NCBI GenBank assembly: GCA_020064725.1
Contig: JAGTWJ010000001.1
Location: 5,270,001 to 5,334,000, forward strand
DNA: 64,000 bases
From: Drechslerella dactyloides
Lineage: Eukaryota > Ascomycota > Orbiliomycetes > Orbiliales > Orbiliaceae
Direction: 5' to 3'
Shown in pieces: positions 21,818 to 32,600 of this stretch. A program made the translations under genes and the position numbers. Below the pieces are notes generated by a model. The model ran no database searches. It saw nothing but the letters and a program-made list of their open reading frames with translations, and had not been told where the DNA came from. The first letter of the stretch is position 1. Each line of letters starts with the position of its first letter.

Positions 21818-23989
21818 TCACGCGGCCGGAGTCTCAGGAGTTTCGATCTCGGTACCGTTTTCCTGCGCCTCGGTAGCTGGAGCTGCATGATCCGCGTCGA
21901 AAGGCAGAGGACCGCCTCTGTGGAACATCTGAAGAAGCTTCCTGCCAACACCAGGCTCGATCTCCGTACCATCTCGGGCGATTTTTACTTCGCGAGAGAC
22001 ATTGTAGGGATTACGAAGCCCCCTGGTCCTGTAGAAGGGGACTTTGAAAGTCGAGATCCATTCGACCCTGAATGGTCGGCCCCAAGATTTGCTGATGGTG
22101 GTTCCCTCGACTGGAGGAGATTCATCCTCCGAATCGCTATCTTCAATGACCTCCCAGAAGATAGTTCCACGGCTTGAATCGTCGATGATGCGTCCTCGCG
22201 GAGCAGTCGCGGTTGGTGGCGTATAGATCGCCTTTGGAAGAGCAATTTCATCAATGCTTTGGGTCATCGGCGCCCATTCAATTTTGGACGCGACCTCATC
22301 CGAGATCTCGGACGCCATACGGGCGTATCCATAGTACTCCCCAGATTTATTCGCAGAGAAAATCAAAAAGACATTCTCAGCGGACTGTGAAATCGCATTA
22401 GCATTGTGTTCTAAAATGCAACAATTCAGCCAGTGTTAGTTTAATACACGTACCAAGAATGCTTCGTTCAAAGCCAGCTCATTATGGGTTTGTGTTGCCC
22501 AGATACCATTGGAAACACTTGTATCCAGATCTTCCAGTGTGAGGCTTTTGACGATGAAGTAACGTTCCTTTGCCTTCTTAGTTGTGAATCCGATCTCGCG
22601 AGGCTTTACTGGAGTATCTGCTTCAGGCGCACCCTCAGACTCAGGGTTGGCTTCTGCTGAATCGGAGATCTCTGTAGCTGGAGCTGTTGTAACAGATGCG
22701 TCCAAGGTGCCGTCTGTTTCCGAAGCGTCTCCTGTTGACGAGGTTCGCCGCAGGCGACACACAAGTCTTACACCTTGGAAACGAGAGTCGTGGAACTTTC
22801 TCATGGCATCGTTGCAAGCAGCCTCCGTTTTGTAGTTTACGAAGGCACAGTTGCTCTTGGAGATGAGGAACACGCTCTCTATCTGCTCAGTCGCGAAATA
22901 GTCCTTCAGTGCCGACACGGTCGTGCCCGCTGGGAGGTTTCCGACCCACAAAGCGTGGCCGGATTGCCTAGGCTTCCTAGGCGGCCCCCTTGGGAGGACA
23001 GGGTGCAAAGCGGACTGAGGAGATCTGCTGGCCATGCTCGGAACACCGGCAGCTGTAAGAGTGTGTCCGGGAATGCTGCTGGAGCGACCATTGCTATAGC
23101 TGGAGGGCACAGGAGATCCTCTGCGTTGCCGGCTTCCCGAATTCATCAGATGCCTGGGAACCGATCCTTGACGCTGGCCAGCGGCCCCGGACATCGGATC
23201 GAACGCATTTGGGCTCTGGGAAACAAACTGGCCTTCGTAGGCCTCATGTCCTGTATGAGGGACGCTTCTTCTTCTCCTAGGTATATAGTTTGGAGATGGT
23301 TGGAGTGGGCCATAGCTGCTATATTCCAATGGGGGCACCGCCATCATTCCGGTCTGCTGACCATACTGCGGGAGGTAGAGGAACGGCAAGCCTCTCTGTG
23401 GCCACTGCGGATATTGAGAATTCGCATCCGTGGCTTGCGGAGTAGCATATGCTGGATTGTAGGTGTTCATACCCGGGAAACTATGGGAGGCACCAGGAGG
23501 ACTCTGGCTATACTCGTAATACTGTGTCATTCCGTGCACCTGACCAGGCTGTGTTGTCACTGTGGGAATTTGTATGGGCGAGACGCTGTATTGAACAGAC
23601 GGAGGGGAAACAACAGGACCGTATCGAGACTGCTGCCCATGCTGCTGCCCGTGAAGTGAGTAAGACTGCAAAGGCGCCTGAAGAGGTTGCATATTGAAGG
23701 GCTGTTGAGCAGGATGCGAGTGCATTGGGGCCTGGTGATACCGGGGCTGCGCCGCTTGTTGAACATACGGCATGTGGGGATGGTGATATTGCTGAGCTTG
23801 GGGAAGCATTGCGATCGTTGGGCCGTACATTGTAGGAGAGTTGGTAGAAACCGTTGCGGTAGAATCCGAAGCTGTAGAGAGGGTTTTATTTAAAAGTTCC
23901 GGTCCCTCTATCTTCTGCTTGATCTCGGTTGCGGTTGTCGAGCTGACGATGAGACTGCGCCGGTGACTTCGAGGATGCGCATCTCCCAT
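21818..23989 (-). CDS. YTH-domain RNA-binding protein with RRM (m6A reader type)
   Basis: Predicted reader of N6-methyladenosine in RNA. Exons 22454-23989 and 21818-22384 give 700 residues. A 340-residue Gln/Pro/Tyr/Ser-rich disordered region precedes an RRM at about 345-415 (RNP2-like LWVGNL, RNP1-like NCAFVNYK), an acidic linker, and a YTH domain at about 474-665. YTH hallmarks are KERYFIVKSL, the aromatic-cage Trp in NGIWATQ (497), FLIFSANKSGEYYGYARM, WGRPFRVEWI, KVPF and LRNPYN. About 60 acidic residues are inserted between GYARM and the WGRP strand, which appears to be a fungal feature. The intron (22385-22453) has donor GTACGT and acceptor TTTCACAG and restores the exact spacing LNEAF-LSAENVFLIF. 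A second donor/acceptor pair inside it is also in frame. Combined RRM+YTH architecture occurs in filamentous fungi, unlike yeast Pho92. The stop lies in the PETPAA tail. Confidence 0.92.
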
Positions 23990-26900
23990 TGGGATAAAAG
24001 TATTTATATGTCCTTGTGATGTAAGGGGGGAATGCTCTCCTAATATGTTAATTCAAGAAAAATGGTTAGTAAGAAGTATCTATGTAGACTGTGGGAGAGC
24101 TAAGGAACGGAAAGAAAGGAAGAGGGTGGCCACATCGGCCAGTAAAAAGCAACCCCGTTCGCTTCTCCTTGTCTGTTCCAAGTCTACTAGCACTCCCGCA
24201 AAAAGGCATTTCTGCAGGCCTGCATGTTTATGGAGGGGACGGCTCACTAGCAGTATTTCCTCCAAATGTTAGATTTTTGTCGACGGTTTAGACCACGGTT
24301 ACCAATTCTAGGGGACCCAAGGAACGACAGCAACCCTGATCCGAGAATGTAGAGATACCTCTGTAATACATGTCGAATTTATAGTTAGTTGGTTTGCTCT
24401 CGGGCCAATCGAAGGATATAGATATAGGATAGCTTTGGGCACACTTGCCGCCGATCGAACCAAACGGGAACAGGTATTGTCAAGGTGTGTGTAACAGTAG
24501 TGAGGAGGGCTGTCGTTAGTGAACGGCCTGACTTCTTGGACTGATAGGATTGAGTCGTCTGACAAGGGACAGTTATAGGGATATTATAGTGGTTGCACGG
24601 TAGGTTAAGAACGGATTGGGCCCGGACGGTGTATCGCTGGCTGTCAACAAGCGAGGGTCGCTGGACGAATGCGCACCATCCGCTAGCATGCGAGATGAAA
24701 TTGCTACACCTTGGAGCTGCGGGCGACAAGCCGTCCGAGCGATTTTAGGGCAATCGCATAAAGTTTGGGGAAACCTCCCACAAAAAAAGAGAGCTGGGAT
24801 TGTTGAGCAACTCGGTCCGGTGGCGAGAAAAGGCTGCGTCCCTTGTATGGATCGGAGCCAATATATTCGTCCAGGTGGCTGCGTTAGCCGTGGTGGGCGG
24901 TTCCGGGGGGCACTCCGGCGCTCCGAGTATCCGGCGCCCAATTGGTAGCTGCTAGATTATATTAGTACTTCGAGGAGGTTTTATATTTCACCGTTTGCAA
25001 TGATGTGGATGGCTGTGGAATCAAGTGTAGATTGAGGATAGTTACTCGAGTAAGAAGAAAGGCAGGTGTGCAGAAGTTCAAGGGAGTTGGGCATGCTCTA
25101 AAATCCACCCAGCACTGCTAGCATGCTAAGCTGGGCTCTGCTCCTCTCCGTAACAGAAAACGGAAAATAGCGTGTAACGGTTATAGTTTGTATGTGCGCT
25201 AGAGGGCCCGCTCTTCAGTCGTCTCAACAATGGCATCTAACCAAGAACTAATGCACAACCTATATCTGCTGTCTGCAGGATTGTTTCGCAGCCTTCTCTG
25301 CAGTCAGCTCTCGCCAGGGAGACTCGACTGGTTTCCATTTCCAGAACTGAGCGGAAAGCCACACTATAAGTAGCATGTCCTCGGCTAAGAATTCCTGTCG
25401 TCTTTGAGGAGAAGGAAAAAAAAAAAGCGGATGGCCGTTGTCGGTTTCAGGGACATGGTATTCCGGGAAGCAGCAGAATCGAAGAAACGCTCACAGGCCC
25501 GGGACCCGTGCTGTAGCTGTTCGGGAGCAATCGTGTTCGGAAAGGGTGGGGCCTGCTTTGTGCAGCCTCCAGAAATAGATTTATCGGCTTCCCATTGGTC
25601 CCGGCTTAGTTCCATATGTGGCGTTTTGGAGGGATGTTGCTGCAGGAGATTAGTCTCCGGGAAATTCAGGTAGCCAACCTCGGGTACACCTGTGGCCCGA
25701 GTCCCAGTTTCCAGGGTCGGAGAGTTTGACCACACAAATTCCGCTGTGAAGTTTAAACTTGGACGTGTGGCTGTGCAGGTGCCAACAACCGACGTATGCT
25801 TATTACCAGTAAAAAGAGGCTGAGATGAAGCAGTTCGGTTGTAACGTATGCTCCTGCGGGTTATATCACTAGATGTTAATTTCAATTATAGCCCCGGAGT
25901 CCTAGCATCCGGCTGCACTGTCCGGAGCCCATCCCAATGGATTGTACTGTGGAGACTTTCTGCATCTCGCGGACCCTTGGCCTTCCCAGATGCGCATTGG
26001 TCTGGCCAGTCTGCACTAGCCCCACGACATCCCAGCTGGTGGTAGCGGTGGTAAAATCCGCAGCCAATTAATTTCTCGCTGGCAAACTCCGTTGTGATAC
26101 TATCGATAAAGCCCGTGCATGGACCTGTGGGGGGGTTTTCGCACGGGACATCACCTGATGCGTGACCAGCCTCCTCATTGCATTTCGGGGAGCATTAAGC
26201 GGCATCTGCATTCGTTTTGCTGGCTGGAACGTTCAACGGCAGGCCTATTGTATATTGAAAGCCGCATATTCATGATCAGCAACATCATCTTGGCTAAAAT
26301 CACATGGGTCAATGAATCGTAGTCCGAAACTTTTAGTCAACTAGAGATTTCTCTCCGGCCGGCGTCACGCTTCGGGTCGGCGGTGCGGGAAAAAGCTTGG
26401 CCCCAGAGACTAGCGCTGCACTAGCTTCATCAAGAAACGTAAAATGCAAAGACCAAGGAAGCAGAGGCATGCAACCTTCAAATGTGCAGGTGGAGACTTG
26501 CTGTTGCGCATGCTTGCCTGGACCTTCGGCGACGGCTGAGTGTTCGGTGATTGACTGTCTCATTCGCATCGGCAATCGAAAAATCATCTAGGCTACCGTG
26601 GAACCAGGGCCAGTGGAGAGGCCACTTCTTGATGCACCGATTGGCTTCAAGGTGAGATGGTTGGTGGCAACCTAGTCATCGCGGATCGTGACCGTTTTCC
26701 CAGGATACTGCAGGAGCAAATTCTCCCAAGCATGGCTTCGCGTCCCGATCAGGAAGCGAACGTCCAAACCTCCACCCTTTTTTTTCAAAACAGGCTTGTC
26801 GTCGTCGAATCGCGGACTCCGGACGGCAAAGATCAACCACGCTGCCGTCCGCTGCATGCATGCATTGCCAGAATGAGCTCCTTGAGTTATGCCAATGATG

Positions 26901-29454
26901 AAGGTGCACCTGCACAGTTGCAATTGTGGATGTGGGGCCTGGATGTCTCGTTCAAACAACTTCGAAGCCGCGGTAAACGGCGCCCTGGGAGCACAATATC
27001 GATTAGGAACCTCCCGCGTGGGAATCATTGCAACGGGCTTCACCATACTTGAAGAATGAGATCACATGTACTCCACATCGAGGTCTTGTCTCGCGAATAT
27101 TGGCCTGGTTTCGGGGATGCGGAACCGCTATCGGATATACCAAAGGACGCTAGGGCACTTTCTCAGCTGGTCAAGGGCGACGGTCGTGCTACTCAACTAG
27201 ATATCTGCAGCAAGCCGCGTGCATGTTCGCGATCCCTGCAAAAGATCAGGGTTGTGGAGATCGGAGCTAGTGCGAGTCAAGCCGCAATTCGACGTGATGG
27301 TTGTGGCTAACGCATCATCGGTGAGGCGGTGCCGAAGTCCAGACTGCTCGGGAACACCAACACTATGCAATCCAGGCTAAGTTGCAGGAACCACCATATT
27401 AACGACACTGTTATACAGCCTGCGCCATGCACGATCCCAGCCGACCTTTCAAAACGCTTGTCGACAAGGATATAGAAGCGAGAGTAAACTTTGTTTATCT
27501 CGATATCTAGCCGGCTACACGTCAGCTCGATTTCCTGGCAGTGTCACACCACGCGATGCCACACTCGCGATGCTCACCCCCCATTCGACGCAATTGCAAT
27601 CAGACTTTGTCGCTTCGATGCAGCTCTGCTTTGGACAGAGTGTATATACGTACGCGTGCCTCGGAAATATTCTCAGCCCCTTGTGCCTGACGCTCGAATC
27701 CTCGAATCAGTATGAACACGCTGATAATTCATTGACAATTAGGCGCCATGGCTGGCGATTCGGTTCGAGGAGCGTGGACAATACAAGCCACATCCGTGCA
27801 CAGTCAGCCAGTCTCTCGTGGCCCCCTCCCCGGGGTGTAGGCATCCGCACGGTTTAGACAGCTATCCCCGGGAACTAGTTCCCGCCAGTGGATTTATTGG
27901 ATTTGAACATGACGGAGAGTTTGGACGGATACAGACGTACAGCATGTACCACCCGAGGCGAACGAGACTATAATGCGGACACTGCGTATGCATGCGGCAG
28001 AGGCATGGTCAACGGCATTATAGCTGCTATATGTGTCCATCTGGTCCAATGTGCCGTCGTATTTAGGACGAATGCTCGCGTCTTGGAACTTCTTTGATTG
28101 TGTTTCCTGCACCCGCTGTATTACCAACGCCAAACATTCAATTTTCGGCCCGAACAAAATCTTGATCTTCGGTAGGAACCAGCACGAGGTGAGCCACGCA
28201 AAAGAACTTCTGTTGTATATGCTTCTTGTCCTCTAAGTCCGAACGCCGTCTAACCACACAATTTATGCACTCGCAAGGGGTCGGTCTCCCATATTGCTTC
28301 CAGCTGCACACTGTCGCACTCGCAATCACCAATGAAGTAAAGACATAATGATCACTATGCATGCATGCCACCGGCTTTCGAAACGGGCGAGTTTGCGGAG
28401 AAGTTCAAGTGTGGATTGAAGGTCGGATTTGCGTAAGAGACTAATCTCGCTATCGAAACGCTCTCCGTTGCTCGCCATTGGCCAATTGCTCGCGATATTC
28501 AAGCCCGACCCACTCTGTCGCGATCTTTTGCTTCGTCGGTATCAGAGCGCGAGAGCGTCACATTTTTGGCCTTGCTGCTTCATGCATGCGCATATGCGGG
28601 CGACTTCCAATGGCCTACCTTGCAATGCCAAATTGTCTACAAGTACAGAGTTTCTTTTGTGAATATATGAATTCAAATTCACTCTTGAAACTCTCAACGG
28701 CGAGCTATATGTATCGATGATTAAGGCATTCGGTGGCGCCAACTGGCCCATGCGCCCCACGTGCATGAAATACGTACCATGCAGGACTCACAGGTGATAC
28801 AAATACCATATCAGTCCCCAGGCAGCGACCGTTTACCTAACATAGGCAGGATGCTAATATCCCTCCTGCAGGGCCCGTTGGACTGCCGCCGCGGCGTCTC
28901 TGCGCTGACGGATTCCAGCTAGTCAGTGGAGATAGAATATCAATCTGTCGCTGCAGGCAACGGGCGGCGCCGCTATCAACTGATATTTGATACGCATATA
29001 TTAAATTATTGGATTACTTAAAATATTATTCTTAGCCCACGTCTTCGGCAGTTTCGTCAACGTGGACGAAGTGATTTTCAACGTTGGCGACGCGAAAAAT
29101 CCCCGACGCAGGGTCCGGAAATGCAGGGTCCAGAAGCCGAATCCAGTGACCCTAGGACTTTTTTCATGCTTTTCCGGCTTCGTAGGACGTTTTCGAATTT
29201 CCCTGGAGGCGCGGCGGCTGATCTCAACCGCCAGCACGTATTTAATCTATCCGTCACGACGCAATGGCATCGAGGCCGTCCGAGCTCTATAGGTGATCAC
29301 ATCGGTTTCGCAGGTATCGCGAGTCTTGGCCGTGGTGTTTGCCAGCCTTACAACACTGACCCCGCGGCCTGAGCGCTGGTGCTAATTTCGCCTGTCGGTG
29401 TTTCAGCTCTGTCTGTTCAGCCGCAGGTCGAGCCATGTTCGATTAATCGATTTC
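23990..29454. other. Gene-poor region
   Basis: About 5.4 kb between the divergent YTH gene and the Q-rich gene, so it must hold both promoters. Open frames are short, usually start at non-ATG codons and often overlap antisense (for example 26657-27052 plus and 26672-27046 minus). Alternating GCATGC patches occur near 26,857 and 28,360. I see no RNA gene and no recognisable mobile element. Confidence 0.5.
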
Positions 29455-29643
29455 ATGGCCAACGGGCAGGCTGCCACATTGAGCAAAGCGCTTACCAAGA
29501 CCCTCACCAGCCTTGATCCTCCGACAACATACCGGACGAAGCTGTCGGTGAGCCAGCTGGCGCAAACACGGGCTGCTGCTGATCAGCTGTTGCTGTCTCT
29601 CCTTTCTCTCTCTGTCTACCCGATTCTAGTTCTCGTCCTCATG
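29455..29643 (+). other. Coding-like 5' segment upstream of the Q-rich gene (possible first exon or uORF)
   Basis: From an ATG at 29455 a frame reads MANGQAATLSKALTKTLT and SLDPPTTYRTKLSVSQLAQ with protein-like composition and codon use. It ends near a pyrimidine-rich acceptor (TTTCTCTCTCTG...GATTCTAG at about 29629). Downstream, the frame of the Q-rich protein is open before its first ATG (HGKLRSTKRYHSVK then MYGGF), so the real N-terminus may lie further 5'. Joining the two in frame needs a GTCGGT donor at 29544; the better GTGAGC donor at 29548 would instead give a short upstream ORF. The structure cannot be settled here. Confidence 0.35.
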
Positions 29644-29681
29644 GTAAGCTCCGGTCGACAAAGCGCTACCACAGTGTCAAG

Positions 29682-32600
29682 ATGTACGGCGGCTTCCAGC
29701 AGCAGCACAGCATCCCGCCAGGAGGCATAATTCCAGGCACGGCGACTGGGGTGAACCCATATCCGAACAGTGAGTCGAAACCAGCCGACCCGCAATCCAA
29801 CTGCTCAGATGCATATGCATGTGACTCGGTCGAAGTCGCAACTTTGCGTATAATGCAATACCGGTGGCTTCATAGCACCGCGCTTGTATACATCTGTCAT
29901 GCATACCTCCCGAATTGCTTTGTACCTTATTCTAACGTTAGCTAGACAAGCCGAACATCAACCTGAACTCCTATTTGAACAATACCCCGACGACCACGTC
30001 GAACTTTGCGCCGCCTCCCAACTTTGCTACCCAAGCGACTGCGAACGCACCTTATGTCCCTCATGGAGTCGGTGCAGGCCAACAGTGGAATGCAGCTGGT
30101 GCGGCGCAGCCAAGCGTCCAAGGTCACTACGGTCAAGCGGGTGTGCCGGGTTTCTCTTCGAATGTGAGCTCATCCGCCTTTGGAGCTCCAGCGGGGTACC
30201 AGCAACAGCCTGCTGGCGGTGGTTTCAATACACAGGGAGGCTCTGGGGTGGCACCGTCTGCATTCAATGCCGGTGCATATGGATCCCAACCTCCACCGCA
30301 GCAGCAGCAGCCTGGGACCGGCTTCTATCCCGGCCAGAACAGCGGCGGGACTGCCTTTGGAGCCACATACGCCGGAACCGTCACAGGGCCCCAATACAGC
30401 CAACCGCAAGACCCTAATCGTCCAGGCTTTGGTCAATATCATTCTCCACCTCCAGTCAACGCGCACCAGCCTCCCGGTGCCTACGGACAGCCATCTGGAG
30501 TCGGGATAGTTCAACCGACGTACGGACAACCCGGATATGCTGGCTCTGGATTCCCGCCTAGTAACCAGGCACCAACTGCTGGTCAGGCGCCTTACGGCGC
30601 TGCATCTCAAGGGTTTAACGCAGGGTTTACAGGCCAACCTCAGCCACAGCCGCCAGCGCAACCGCAGCATCAAGCATGGCAGGCAGGTTATTCAGGGCCA
30701 AACCCTTCGGACCCGGTGCAATCGATCTCGCAGCAATGGGCACAGAACAATCAACAGGCGCAATCTCACGCCGTGGATCAAGGCCATAACAAACGATACT
30801 CGATAGCCAACGTAACGGAACCGTATCACTCTGCATATGCAACAGCGACACCGCCACCTCCCGCGGCACCGAAGCCGGAGCGTCCCGCGACTTCCGCCAC
30901 CTTCTTTGCTGCTACCGCTGGCGCATTGAAAACTCCTGCTCCAACAGCTCTGTCGCCTCCGACGACACACTCCCAGCCCCATGCCGTCCCTAATCAAGGA
31001 GCAAAGCCAGCCACCTCATCTGGATTCGCTAGCGGTGGCATTGGTGATTGGGAGCATTATGGTGACTTTGACGGCGATGATGATGACGCTGATGGCGCCT
31101 CAAACCTCCCAAAGCACGAGACAGCTGCTGAAGTTCCTGGTGATGATACTCAAGCCGTCGAGATGGCTGCCGGTACCCCGCCGCAACTAAAACAGCCCTT
31201 TCCCATTGCCCAGCAGCCGCAACAGCCCCAAGGTGTGCATAGTCCGCCTCGGGTGCATGGCCAAGGACCACCTGTGAATGTGCAGCCTGCCAACTTCGAA
31301 AACAACCAGCAGACCGCGGGTCTATGGGGCGCGGAGAGGCCTCAATCAGGTGGTCAGAACCATGTCGGGCTTCAGTTCCAAAATCTTGCGCACCAGAATA
31401 TACCACCAGTTGGCCAGGGCCCCCCACAGAACCCTGCTCTTCAGAGCCTTCAGCAGCCATTGAGAACCACCTCTCCATCTCACGGTGGCCAGCCGGGTAT
31501 AGGGTTCAACGTAGGCCCAGCGCCATATCAACAGCCGCAGCCGCAGCCGCAGCCGCCTGTCAACGTTGGCAGTCCCCTCCAAAATATTGGCTCGAATGCC
31601 TACAACGATGGCTTTTCCCGGCCTCAGCCCGTCCAGCTGGGTGAGCAGTTGCAGAAGAATCAAGAGGAACAAATCCGGCAACAGCAGGAGCAGCAACAAC
31701 AGATGCAAGCTCATATTCAGGCCCAGCTACAGCAACAGCAGCATTTACAACAGCAGATACAGCAGCAGCAAATACAGCAGCAGCAGATACAACAGCAGCA
31801 AGCCCAACAACAGATACAGCAGCAACAAGGCTATCCTCCTCAAGTTCAATCACCTCACCAGCAAGGGCACCCGTTTGGCCAACAGCCTCAGTCTCCGCCA
31901 ACCCAAAGTCATCAGCAACCACAGCCTGGTCCATACCAATATCCCGGCCAGAGTCCGCCAGGTGGGCTTGGGCAAACCCAGTCTGTACCTCCCCAACAAG
32001 CTGGCTTTGCTTCCCCGCCAGCAGCGAACCCGGATCCGTATGGACAGCCAGTATATGGCCATCAGCGGCAGCCGTCACTTAGTGGCGCCGTTCAACAACC
32101 CCAAGCTGAGATGTATGGGCAAGTTCCGGTGCAGCAACAGCCACAAACGCAACATCAGCAGCTTTTAGTTGCTGGTGTTGGCATCGTGTCGACCGCGGAT
32201 GGCATTCAATCGCCCACCGCCAATCAATACGGGCAGCCAGTGGCAGAGCAACCGCGACCGCAATCTCTCGATGGCTCAACAGTAATACAAACGCCTGCCG
32301 TGACAATCGCCGATCGTAAGCTTACTCCAGGAGCCCAAAGAATAATACGTTTACTAATACATCAAGTAGAGCTATTCTCGCACGCCTCGCCTGTGCAAAA
32401 GTTTGAAGGAGCGCCGAAACCGGCCCAACGTAAGTCTGATGCATCCAGGAACGGTGCTGGTATCTCTATCTAACAGCTCATTTAGCAACAGTATCGGAGT
32501 CGCCAAACCCAGCAGCGACTGGACTGGAAACTATTGAGATTCCGGTCGACCTTGACTCCTATTACAAGGAATCGATTAGGAAATTCATCAGGATGATTGT

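Noticed and set aside
25385..25885. 166-codon minus-strand open frame
   Set aside because: Non-ATG start and a Phe/Leu run from an A-rich tract at its end; no family resemblance.
26657..27052. Two antisense open frames of about 125-131 codons covering the same DNA
   Set aside because: Both strands open over the same interval indicates few TA-containing codons rather than two genes. Neither peptide looks like a known domain.
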